IMG/VR virus record: IMGVR_UViG_3300009073_000007
Coordinates: 1 to 50,979 of that record
Reading direction: 5' to 3' (one strand)
DNA from: a virus
DNA: 50,979 nucleotides
Shown: one piece after another, positions 1-5,857 of the stretch
How positions within the stretch are numbered: position 1 is the stretch's first letter
Layout of the letters: every line of letters starts with the position of its first letter
Notes under the pieces: model-generated
What the model saw: the letters and a program-made list of their open reading frames with translations, nothing else
What the model was told of the DNA's origin: nothing
Database searches by the model: none
Position numbers and translations under genes: made by a program

Positions 1-123
1 GGTACGACTACAGGAATTGAACCTCTCTATGCAGTCTCTTATAAAAGACGTTTCCTCAAAGGTGGCTCACGGTGGCATTACCAGTACGTCGTCGATGGAA
101 CGGCACAAGAATTAATAGACATA
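1..123. repeat. Terminal direct repeat, left copy
   Basis: These 123 bases are identical to 50857-50979. The reading frame of the ribonucleotide reductase gene continues in phase across the join, so this is one locus written twice. The repeat most likely reflects closing of a circular assembly and gives a unique length of 50,856 bp. It is not evidence for the true packaged ends, which could lie elsewhere. Confidence 0.95.
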
Positions 124-492
124 TATGGAGTAAACCCTGATGAAATTGACACCTCAATCGACTTGGCGAATGACCCCGAGCGAAGACTTAAATTCCAAGC
201 AGACATACAGGACTACGTTGATATGTCAATTAGCTCTACAATTAACCTTCCTAGTTGGGGGTCCAAAACAAACAACGAAGACACTGTTAAGCCGTTTGGA
301 GACTTGCTCGCTAAGTATGCTTCACGACTTAGAGGGTTTACTTGCTACCCTGATGGGGCCCGAGGAGGACAACCCCTTACCTCTGTTGCCTATGGAGAAG
401 CTGTAGTTAAACTAGGAAAGACTTTCGAAGAAGCCCTTGAGACACACGATGTGTGTGACATTACAGGGGTAGGAGGTTCATGTGGAGCGTAA
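1..492 (+). CDS. Ribonucleotide reductase, C-terminal part (continues from 49666-50979)
   Basis: Frame 1 is open from the first base and completes the gene that begins at 49666. Joined across the 123-base overlap, the protein is 560 residues. This part starts with the end of the conserved active-site loop (TTTGIEPLYAVSYKRR) that follows the phosphate-binding APTGSIG motif. It ends in CDITGVGGSCGA, whose two cysteines could be the redox shuttle that re-reduces the active site. The enzyme makes deoxyribonucleotides for phage replication. No radical-generating small subunit is seen in the genome, which favours the monomeric adenosylcobalamin-dependent class II. The next gene overlaps its stop codon. 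Confidence 0.93.
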   Translation, partial: GTTTGIEPLYAVSYKRRFLKGGSRWHYQYVVDGTAQELIDIYGVNPDEIDTSIDLANDPERRLKFQADIQDYVDMSISSTINLPSWGSKTNNEDTVKPFGDLLAKYASRLRGFTCYPDGARGGQPLTSVAYGEAVVKLGKTFEEALETHDVCDITGVGGSCGA

Positions 493-619
493 AATCTTCG
501 GAATGGTGCTCTCGTTCTTCTTACTTGTTGGAGGATGTTCAACTATCCCACAGTGTGAGAACGTAATTATTTGGCCCGGACACGAAGTCCATAAATGTAA
601 AGCAACACAGGAGTTTTAA
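482..619 (+). CDS. Small predicted lipoprotein (45 aa)
   Basis: A GTG start overlaps the end of the reductase gene. The first eight residues carry Arg and Lys, then comes a hydrophobic stretch (GMVLSFFLLVGG) followed by Cys-Ser-Thr. That is a signal-peptidase II lipobox (L-V-G-G-C). The mature peptide would be about 25 residues with two more cysteines. It lies far from the lysis genes, so it is not the outer spanin, which is at 1755-2066. Small phage lipoproteins expressed apart from lysis genes include superinfection-exclusion factors such as T5 Llp; that role here is only an analogy. An internal ATG at codon 8 would truncate the signal peptide, so I chose the GTG. Confidence 0.6.
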   Translation: MERKIFGMVLSFFLLVGGCSTIPQCENVIIWPGHEVHKCKATQEF

Positions 620-620
620 C

Positions 621-764
621 ATGAGATTTCAAAACATAGAGTTCACGATAGCCTATACTGATGGCACAATCAAGAAAAAGCTCTTTAACAGCAAAGAAGA
701 AGGAAGAAGGTGGATTCATAATGAAGGGGACCATGTCCTTGACTTCAGCTATAAAATTGTATAA
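621..764 (+). CDS. Hypothetical protein (47 aa)
   Basis: An ATG with CAGGAG about eight bases upstream opens directly after the lipoprotein gene. The 47-residue product begins MRFQNIEFTIAYTDG and has a run of lysines near residues 18-20 followed by SKEEGRRWIHNEGDHVLDF. It looks like a small soluble alpha/beta protein. I do not recognise the family. Its 3' end overlaps the next gene in another frame. Confidence 0.55.
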   Translation: MRFQNIEFTIAYTDGTIKKKLFNSKEEGRRWIHNEGDHVLDFSYKIV

Positions 765-858
765 GAAATTTCTAGAGAATAAGGAGATAGAAGACATCCT
801 CACAGACCTTCGGGAAATTTCCCTAGAGGTCCAAAAGATACTAGACAAAGAAAAATAA
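721..858 (+). CDS. Hypothetical protein (45 aa), last gene of the rightward arm
   Basis: I chose the ATG at 721 because an AGGTGG purine-rich site lies just upstream; a longer reading from 661 would be covered by the previous gene. The product begins MKGTMSLTSAIKLYKK and is mostly charged helix (KFLENKEIEDILTDLREISLEVQKIL), probably a short coiled coil. It ends just before the bidirectional terminator at 868-905. No family is recognised. Confidence 0.5.
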   Translation: MKGTMSLTSAIKLYKKFLENKEIEDILTDLREISLEVQKILDKEK

Positions 859-867
859 CCCACGAAA

Positions 868-905
868 AAGCCCCCTTGGAGAAATCCTTGGGGGCTTATT
901 TTTTT
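868..905. terminator. Bidirectional intrinsic terminator between convergent arms
   Basis: AAGCCCCC (868-875) pairs with GGGGGCTT (890-897), with an inner GGA/TCC extension. A run of T follows on the plus strand and a run of A precedes the stem, so the element also reads as a terminator on the minus strand. It lies between the last rightward gene (ends 858) and the last leftward gene (ends 925), where two transcripts would otherwise collide. Confidence 0.9.
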
Positions 906-924
906 GTCGTTTGCGAATAAGAGG

Positions 925-1503
925 TTAAGAAGGAGGCCTTAAGAGCTCTAACGTGCAAGTGCTCATAACAACATTCCTGTCGGTGCTGGCAGAGTCCCAC
1001 TGTAGGGTAACATCAAAGACTATATCTTGGGTGGTGTCTACAGTCACAGGGACCCCGTTGTTGTCTAAGTTATTAAGTATACGTCCACTGGAAGACTGAT
1101 AACTAATGTTCCCCCCTGAAACAATTTCTCCTGAAACCCCTAAAGACATTACAGAAGACTCTAGGGTGAACGTAAAAGCATCATTAGCGGCGTTACTCAC
1201 AATGGCGTCTGTAACAACCTCGGACAACACGACAGAGTTAGCCTTAGTTCTGATAGTCACGTCTGTCCCTACAAGAGGGGTCCCATAGACCCCCGTGCCA
1301 GTTATTCGTATGACATCTCCTACTTGAAGAGTGTCTGCTAAAATAGTTTTAGTCCCTCTAGAAGAAGATAGAGGCATAACACTAGACTCTACAGAAGTGT
1401 TAGTTATTTGTACTTGGTCTACCAAGACAGCTAATACAGACGAACCATTGTTATTTTTAATAGAATTGAGTTTAGAAAGTATTCCCATCTTAAGAGGTCT
1501 CAC
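925..1503 (-). CDS. Hypothetical virion-like beta-rich protein
   Basis: The product is 192 residues from a GTG start at 1503, or 186 from the ATG at 1485 (MGILSKLNS). Neither start has a strong ribosome-binding site. The sequence is rich in Val, Thr, Ser and Asn with alternating hydrophobic residues (VLAVLVDQVQITNTSVESS, GDVIRITGTGVYGT), typical of beta-sandwich surface or fibre proteins. It overlaps the end of the upstream gene (1490-1750) and is the last gene of the leftward arm. No enzymatic motif is visible. Confidence 0.7.
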   Translation of the reverse strand: MRPLKMGILSKLNSIKNNNGSSVLAVLVDQVQITNTSVESSVMPLSSSRGTKTILADTLQVGDVIRITGTGVYGTPLVGTDVTIRTKANSVVLSEVVTDAIVSNAANDAFTFTLESSVMSLGVSGEIVSGGNISYQSSSGRILNNLDNNGVPVTVDTTQDIVFDVTLQWDSASTDRNVVMSTCTLELLRPPS

Positions 1504-1750
1504 TTATGTGTACTTCAGAAGGTAAGCCCTTTATCCAAACCTTAGAGATAACAGCAGCCTCTACAGACTTGAAAGGAGTTAACACGTAACCTGTATCTTC
1601 TGGAGCAGAAGCTCCTAGGTGAATGCTTATGTTGTGTTTAGGGTGAACATTTTGAATGACTATATTCTTGCCGATGAAAAGTCCTGTAACGTCCTCCCAC
1701 CCTGAGCCGTCGTCTTGGTTTAATTGTGTGTTTCCTATGAAGTCTGCCAC
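1490..1750 (-). CDS. Hypothetical protein (86 aa), probable small virion component
   Basis: The sequence begins MADFIGNTQLNQDDGSGWEDV and continues with short beta-prone stretches (NIVIQNVHPKHNISIHLGAS). It is co-oriented and nearly contiguous with the spanin genes upstream and the 192-residue beta-rich protein downstream. The GSGWEDVTG pattern resembles small beta-barrel proteins that decorate tails or fibres. That is structural intuition, not a family match. Confidence 0.6.
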   Translation of the reverse strand: MADFIGNTQLNQDDGSGWEDVTGLFIGKNIVIQNVHPKHNISIHLGASAPEDTGYVLTPFKSVEAAVISKVWIKGLPSEVHISETS

Positions 1751-1754
1751 GTAG

Positions 1755-2066
1755 TTAGTCCTCTTCTATTTGTGCTTCTGTTACAACGTCCGTTATCTCA
1801 ATACCATTTACCTGAAGGACGTTCTTAATCTCATGTAACTGGTCAGCACAGTCCCACCCCCTAGACTGTAACCTTTCAATATAGAGAGCCAATGATTTGT
1901 CCGACTCATTCCCTTCAGCAGGAGGCTTAGGGTCAGGCTTACAGTTGAACTGCCCGTTAGTCATCGTTAAGGTCGGTGTAGCGTCTATTCCACTCGTCGC
2001 GCACCCCGTCAAGGGCAACAACGATAGGCTCAGAAGTAGTACACCTGTTCGAATCTGTCGTAGCAT
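1755..2066 (-). CDS. Outer-membrane spanin lipoprotein (Rz1-like)
   Basis: I chose the ATG at 2066 because AAGGAG lies six bases upstream. The 103-residue product begins MLRQIRTGVLLLSLSLLP and has a lipobox, LTGC, with Cys near residue 21. A proline-rich stretch (CKPDPKPPAEGN) follows, as in Rz1 proteins. It would be lipidated and anchored in the outer membrane, and would join the inner-membrane spanin to fuse the two membranes at the end of lysis. About 110 bases overlap the inner spanin gene in another frame, a common arrangement for Rz/Rz1 pairs. The C-terminal part (residues 45-103) is longer than in lambda Rz1. Confidence 0.85.
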   Translation of the reverse strand: MLRQIRTGVLLLSLSLLPLTGCATSGIDATPTLTMTNGQFNCKPDPKPPAEGNESDKSLALYIERLQSRGWDCADQLHEIKNVLQVNGIEITDVVTEAQIEED

Positions 2067-2328
2067 TGATAGCTCCTTCATCTTGTCCGTCCTGTTCGTC
2101 AGCGTTTTCACGCCTCTTGTTTGTTCGTGCCAAAGAAGAGACAGTGATACGAAGAGAAGCATTATTAGCCCTCTCCAGTTTCAAAGCTTTCTCTGCTTCG
2201 TCCTTATCTTTAATGGCGTCTTTGTACTCTAAATACAATCCACCACCGAAGGCCAGCCCTATAGTCACTAACAAGACTATCAGCCAGCCAGCTCCTCCCC
2301 CAAAAAGATTTAAAATCCATTTTTTCAT
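1957..2328 (-). CDS. Inner-membrane spanin (Rz-like)
   Basis: The 123-residue protein has one N-terminal membrane segment (about residues 12-34, GAGWLIVLLVTIGLAFGGGLYL). A charged helical periplasmic part follows (KDAIKDKDEAEKALKLERA) that is likely a coiled coil. This is the architecture of Rz-type inner spanins, which bridge the periplasm to the outer-membrane lipoprotein partner encoded in the overlapping gene. It starts at the stop of the endolysin gene, so endolysin, inner spanin and outer spanin form one lysis cassette. Confidence 0.85.
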   Translation of the reverse strand: MKKWILNLFGGGAGWLIVLLVTIGLAFGGGLYLEYKDAIKDKDEAEKALKLERANNASLRITVSSLARTNKRRENADEQDGQDEGAINATTDSNRCTTSEPIVVALDGVRDEWNRRYTDLNDD

Positions 2329-2762
2329 TACTTAGGGTACTCCCTCCAAGGTAGTTGAAAGTGTGGGCCATCCTTAAAGGACTTCCAGTCGCCTCCCCAT
2401 TGAATAGGGATACGATATTCTCTGGCGGCCTGTTTCATTGCATCTGCAATAATGTCAAAAGCCCCGCTCTCCCAAGACCACGTAACCTTGCCGTCTATGA
2501 GGGCAATAAGGTCTACTGCGTGAGAGTAGCCATTAGAAGCCCTGAGGTGACGACTATTCATAGTCTTAGTCGCTCCTATAGACATGAGCTTTCTTTGTCG
2601 TTCCAAAGTCCTCACAGACTCTCCTACAGAGAAGTCCACATAAGGGTGGCCCCCGTACCTAAGAATAGTGCTGGCCCTTTTAACAACTTTCACCATATCA
2701 GGGTGAAGGCCTTGGAGTCTCCTTAAAGACCTCTTGGAAAGCTTATGTTTTATTATCGGCAT
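2328..2762 (-). CDS. Endolysin, M15-family L-Ala-D-Glu / D-Ala-D-Ala peptidase
   Basis: The 144-residue protein starts at the ATG at 2762, behind GGAATGGAAAG; a longer upstream reading is covered by the neighbouring gene. It carries the M15 zinc-peptidase signature: SRHLRASNGYSHAVDL (the His and Asp of H-x6-D in the region of residues 70-85) and DGPHFQLPW near the C-terminus, whose His is the third zinc ligand. These enzymes cut the peptide stem of peptidoglycan. No signal peptide is visible, so a holin is needed for access; candidates are the two membrane proteins immediately upstream (2968-3763). Confidence 0.88.
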   Translation of the reverse strand: MPIIKHKLSKRSLRRLQGLHPDMVKVVKRASTILRYGGHPYVDFSVGESVRTLERQRKLMSIGATKTMNSRHLRASNGYSHAVDLIALIDGKVTWSWESGAFDIIADAMKQAAREYRIPIQWGGDWKSFKDGPHFQLPWREYPK

Positions 2763-2946
2763 CTTTCCATTCCTTTTCTTTCTGGAGTTGCTCTGTACGG
2801 GTGAGAATTCGTACAGCCTTACCGTACTGGACGGCATGTGGACGTGGAATAAGGACATAATCGCCTTTCACGTAGGGCTCACCTTTGTATTCAATCTTGT
2901 GGGTTTTGACCTCACATAAAACTGTATAGTTGTAGTTATTAGACAT
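2743..2946 (-). CDS. Hypothetical protein (67 aa) in the lysis region
   Basis: It starts at an ATG behind a good AAAGGAG site. The sequence is soluble (KGDYVLIPRPHAVQYGKAVRI) and ends in a Lys/Glu-rich helix. Short alternating beta stretches and a VKGDYVLI segment suggest a small SH3-like barrel, but I cannot assign a family. Its stop overlaps the start of the endolysin by about 20 bases, suggesting translational coupling. Confidence 0.65.
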   Translation of the reverse strand: MSNNYNYTVLCEVKTHKIEYKGEPYVKGDYVLIPRPHAVQYGKAVRILTRTEQLQKEKEWKDADNKT

Positions 2947-2967
2947 AATAGTCTCCTTTAGTTATTA

Positions 2968-3372
2968 TTAAGCTAAGTCTTCGGTTTCTTTGACAACATT
3001 ATCATGGTTAATCTCCTTTGGTCTTGAGGCGCTTGATTTTCCGATTTGAATAGTCGCTAGGGCTTCTCCGAACTCCCGCAGAACTTGGATAAATTGTCCG
3101 GGGTTTTTAATATTAGCCGCCCAAAGCACAAGGGAAGGGCCCATCACAGTCGAGGCAATCGTGATAGGAGTTTTAATAAACACTAGCCCATCAACCTCTC
3201 CCGCCATGAATCCTCCAAGTGTGCCAAAGATAATGCCGCCGAATAAGAGCTTCGCATTTTCACGCCATTGCGGGACGACCGCGTAGACAGCTAAGCCCAT
3301 GATAATTGAAAGCATGAGAGGGGCGAGCATCCGCATCAGCATGTCGGCGAGCTCTTTAACTTCAATCGGCAT
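2968..3372 (-). CDS. Membrane protein, candidate holin
   Basis: I chose the ATG at 3372 (MPIEVKELADM) with GGAG six bases upstream; it overlaps the end of the previous gene by 11 bases. The 134-residue product has three likely membrane segments (about residues 14-33, 41-57 and 67-87) and a charged soluble tail with KPKEI and VVKETEDLA. Size, segments, charged C-terminus and its place before the endolysin fit a holin. No specific holin family is recognised. Base composition differs from the flanking virion genes and is more like the tail-spike body. Confidence 0.65.
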   Translation of the reverse strand: MPIEVKELADMLMRMLAPLMLSIIMGLAVYAVVPQWRENAKLLFGGIIFGTLGGFMAGEVDGLVFIKTPITIASTVMGPSLVLWAANIKNPGQFIQVLREFGEALATIQIGKSSASRPKEINHDNVVKETEDLA

Positions 3373-3763
3373 CACCGACTCCATTCTTTTTTTCTGATTG
3401 CTTGGCCACACGCCGAATGAAACCGTGAAAAAATAAGAAAAATATTGCAGTGGTGATATGCCAGTTAATCCAACGCCAACCCCAAGTGTCGCCTGAATTA
3501 GTCCACCCAACTTGATAGTGCCAAAGCACACGCAGATAAAAATCCCATGCACAGATTATGGTTGAGCCAATAAGAAAGAGACATACCCCTGCCCAAAATA
3601 CTTCGGCCACAATCACCCTGCTCGGATGTAGGAATAAATCTTTAATGTCGTTCAGGTCGTACCGGGCAAATTGTACGCGGCATCGCCAGACGGTTATCAG
3701 GCCGGAGATGGTCGCCCAACCCAAAAGAATTAGGCAAAGCACGGTGGCTATGGCTATTGTCAT
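3362..3763 (-). CDS. Membrane protein with three predicted segments
   Basis: The 133-residue protein has hydrophobic segments at about residues 3-26, 51-72 and 102-118, tryptophan-rich connecting loops (VGWTNSGDTWGWRWINWH) and a basic C-terminus. It overlaps the downstream holin candidate, so the two may work together as holin and antiholin or as a paired membrane system. The ribosome-binding site is weak (AAAGAAAAATAAC). It lies between the tail spike and the lysis genes and shares the spike body's GCGC-rich composition, which suggests they arrived together. Confidence 0.65.
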   Translation of the reverse strand: MTIAIATVLCLILLGWATISGLITVWRCRVQFARYDLNDIKDLFLHPSRVIVAEVFWAGVCLFLIGSTIICAWDFYLRVLWHYQVGWTNSGDTWGWRWINWHITTAIFFLFFHGFIRRVAKQSEKKNGVGDAD

Positions 3764-3811
3764 GTTATTTTTCTTTGATTTTCAGCCCGCGCCCGGCTTT
3801 TGGTTGATTGT

Positions 3812-5857
3812 TTAAACTAACTCGCCCTTACATTCAGCAGAGAAAAGACCCGCCTCATGTACGCCCGTTCCAGCAGAGTTAGTATTAATTAAAATAAGAC
3901 GAGAGGTCTCTACGCCCGCAGCGCCGCTTGGTTTAAGGTAACGGGCTGCTTTATATTCTTGGGCATTGACCAGATAAGGAACGCTTAGATTATTCGCATA
4001 GTTGACAGCATATGTTCCAGCACTGCCTCCTCTTGATACACTCGTTACGTTCTTACTATCATGGATTGTGATTACACCTGTCCCATCATCCTCAAAAAGA
4101 ACAGAGCAAACAATGTCAGGACTAAACGTAGCCCGCCCGTTCACAGACCCCGCCCATCCGCTTGGAGGTGTCGAGCCATCGAAGTTCATAAACTCTTCGG
4201 AGCAGTTTATCAAAGCATACCCACCCCAATCCGCTTTGACGCCTGAGCCGAGGTGCATGTTTTCTAACTTCAGGATTTCACCTTTACGGCCCACAGAGGG
4301 CTCAACGCCTGTCAGCCTAATCCAGCCACCAGCCCAAACACCATCACGGATGATGTTGCCAAAGCCACCAACGGTTCCCTCCATCCATAAATCCCATTTA
4401 AACTTAGCACGGCCTTCTGAAATCGCCGTCCCTGCTGGACCACCACCATCAATGTCGATAGAGTTAGCTAGTTCACTATACAGTCCCATGATTGAGTTAG
4501 AGCTACTTGTGCATCTTATCCAAAAGCTAGGCCCATCATTTAACTCTGATGTGTTACCGTGAATGAAGTTACCACGATGAAGGTTCAACATGATGCCCGC
4601 ACCCTTATCTGTGTTAGCTGTGCCAGCCCCTAGACCATCGTCGAACTCACCTGCACGTCCATTAGCGACTGCATTGTTAGAAATAAATCTAAGGGCATTC
4701 GCTTCTGCCTCGGTAAAACTAGAACCGAAGTCTTCAAAGCCCATGCCAATAACAAGACCGCGCCCATCATTCTTAAACGCTATATTGTTAGACCATTCAC
4801 CAGAGTATAAAGCACTACCCCAAGCCGCATTCTTTAAAGTACCTGTAAACACATTCCCTTGGATGAGGCAATCAATACCACGATATTGGTAAAGACCGAA
4901 ATCCGCTAAGCCGTTGCCATCTACCGTAATGCCTACAAGAGAGCACCCAAAGACACTATCACTAAAAGCATTAGGAGTGCCATCTAACAGCCCTTGTCCA
5001 ACAGGCAAGGCCGACATACGAAGCATAGCGCCGCTTGTTGCTGGTCCTGTCCACCTTATTCGTGTTCCTGTAAATACACGTCCGCCATTCTGCGACGTAT
5101 CAGGATAGCGGTCAGCCATTGGATTGCTGATAATACCCCCGCCGCGCTTAAACACAAGCTCGGTTTGAATATTCCAATCCCCCGGCCCAACCCTAAGAAG
5201 ATAACCCTTAGCAAGATACTGGTTGAACACAGGAGCCCAATCAGTCACCGTTGGGTCTATAAGAGGAGAGCTTAAATAGAACTCCTCTTTCTTGACAAAC
5301 AGACGCCCCGCACCATCGACAATCGTAAGTAAGCCATCATCTTCGGAAGCTGTATGACCTGTTGTCCTATCAGAACAAAAAACACCACCTCCAACAAGAA
5401 CAAGGTCCGCCGCAATAGAAGTCTGTAGCCGTAAGTCCGCCGCCGTGGCAAAGACTGATTGCCGTTCAGGGACAAACCCTGCCGCCAGAAGAGAGGCTTC
5501 CGTAATAGGGGTGGGGACTGTAGCTGCATCTTCGTTGTGCCAAAACGTATTGAGTGCATAGTGTGTTTGACCAGCCGTGTATGACTGACCCTCAACCATA
5601 GTAACCTCAAGCGCCGTATCAATCCTAGGCTCGGCAATATCTAACCTATCCCCTAAGTCTTCTAAGAGTGCTTGTGGGAGCTCTTGATTTATGAGTTTCC
5701 CCGTCCCATCGGAAAGACCGTAGTAATGGTACACATTACCGTCCTCTTCTAGAACGTAGTAAATACCTTCTTTTATGAGACGTTTTTCTAGAATCTTCCT
5801 AGCGAAGGTTTCCCCTGTCTCGTAGAAAGGCCCTTTGTTGTCGTTGTTACAAGACAT
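3812..5857 (-). CDS. Tail spike / receptor-binding protein with beta-helix body
   Basis: The 681-residue protein starts behind GAAGGAG; its ATG shares a base with the stop of the upstream gene. The first 80 or so residues (MSCNNDNKGPFYETGETFAR and following) are the likely particle-binding head. The middle, about 230-520, has repeated Asn/Gly-rich beta turns (GNVFTGT, NNIAFKNDG, ISNNAVANG, GNFIHGNTSELNDG) typical of right-handed parallel beta-helices in spikes that bind or degrade surface polysaccharide. No catalytic residues can be assigned by eye. Composition shifts near 5.3 kb, roughly at the head/body boundary, as expected of an exchangeable receptor-binding module. Confidence 0.85.
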   Translation of the reverse strand: MSCNNDNKGPFYETGETFARKILEKRLIKEGIYYVLEEDGNVYHYYGLSDGTGKLINQELPQALLEDLGDRLDIAEPRIDTALEVTMVEGQSYTAGQTHYALNTFWHNEDAATVPTPITEASLLAAGFVPERQSVFATAADLRLQTSIAADLVLVGGGVFCSDRTTGHTASEDDGLLTIVDGAGRLFVKKEEFYLSSPLIDPTVTDWAPVFNQYLAKGYLLRVGPGDWNIQTELVFKRGGGIISNPMADRYPDTSQNGGRVFTGTRIRWTGPATSGAMLRMSALPVGQGLLDGTPNAFSDSVFGCSLVGITVDGNGLADFGLYQYRGIDCLIQGNVFTGTLKNAAWGSALYSGEWSNNIAFKNDGRGLVIGMGFEDFGSSFTEAEANALRFISNNAVANGRAGEFDDGLGAGTANTDKGAGIMLNLHRGNFIHGNTSELNDGPSFWIRCTSSSNSIMGLYSELANSIDIDGGGPAGTAISEGRAKFKWDLWMEGTVGGFGNIIRDGVWAGGWIRLTGVEPSVGRKGEILKLENMHLGSGVKADWGGYALINCSEEFMNFDGSTPPSGWAGSVNGRATFSPDIVCSVLFEDDGTGVITIHDSKNVTSVSRGGSAGTYAVNYANNLSVPYLVNAQEYKAARYLKPSGAAGVETSRLILINTNSAGTGVHEAGLFSAECKGELV

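Noticed and set aside
3764-3811. GC-rich stem between the spike and membrane genes as a terminator
   Set aside because: Only four pairs form and there is no T-run on the minus strand.
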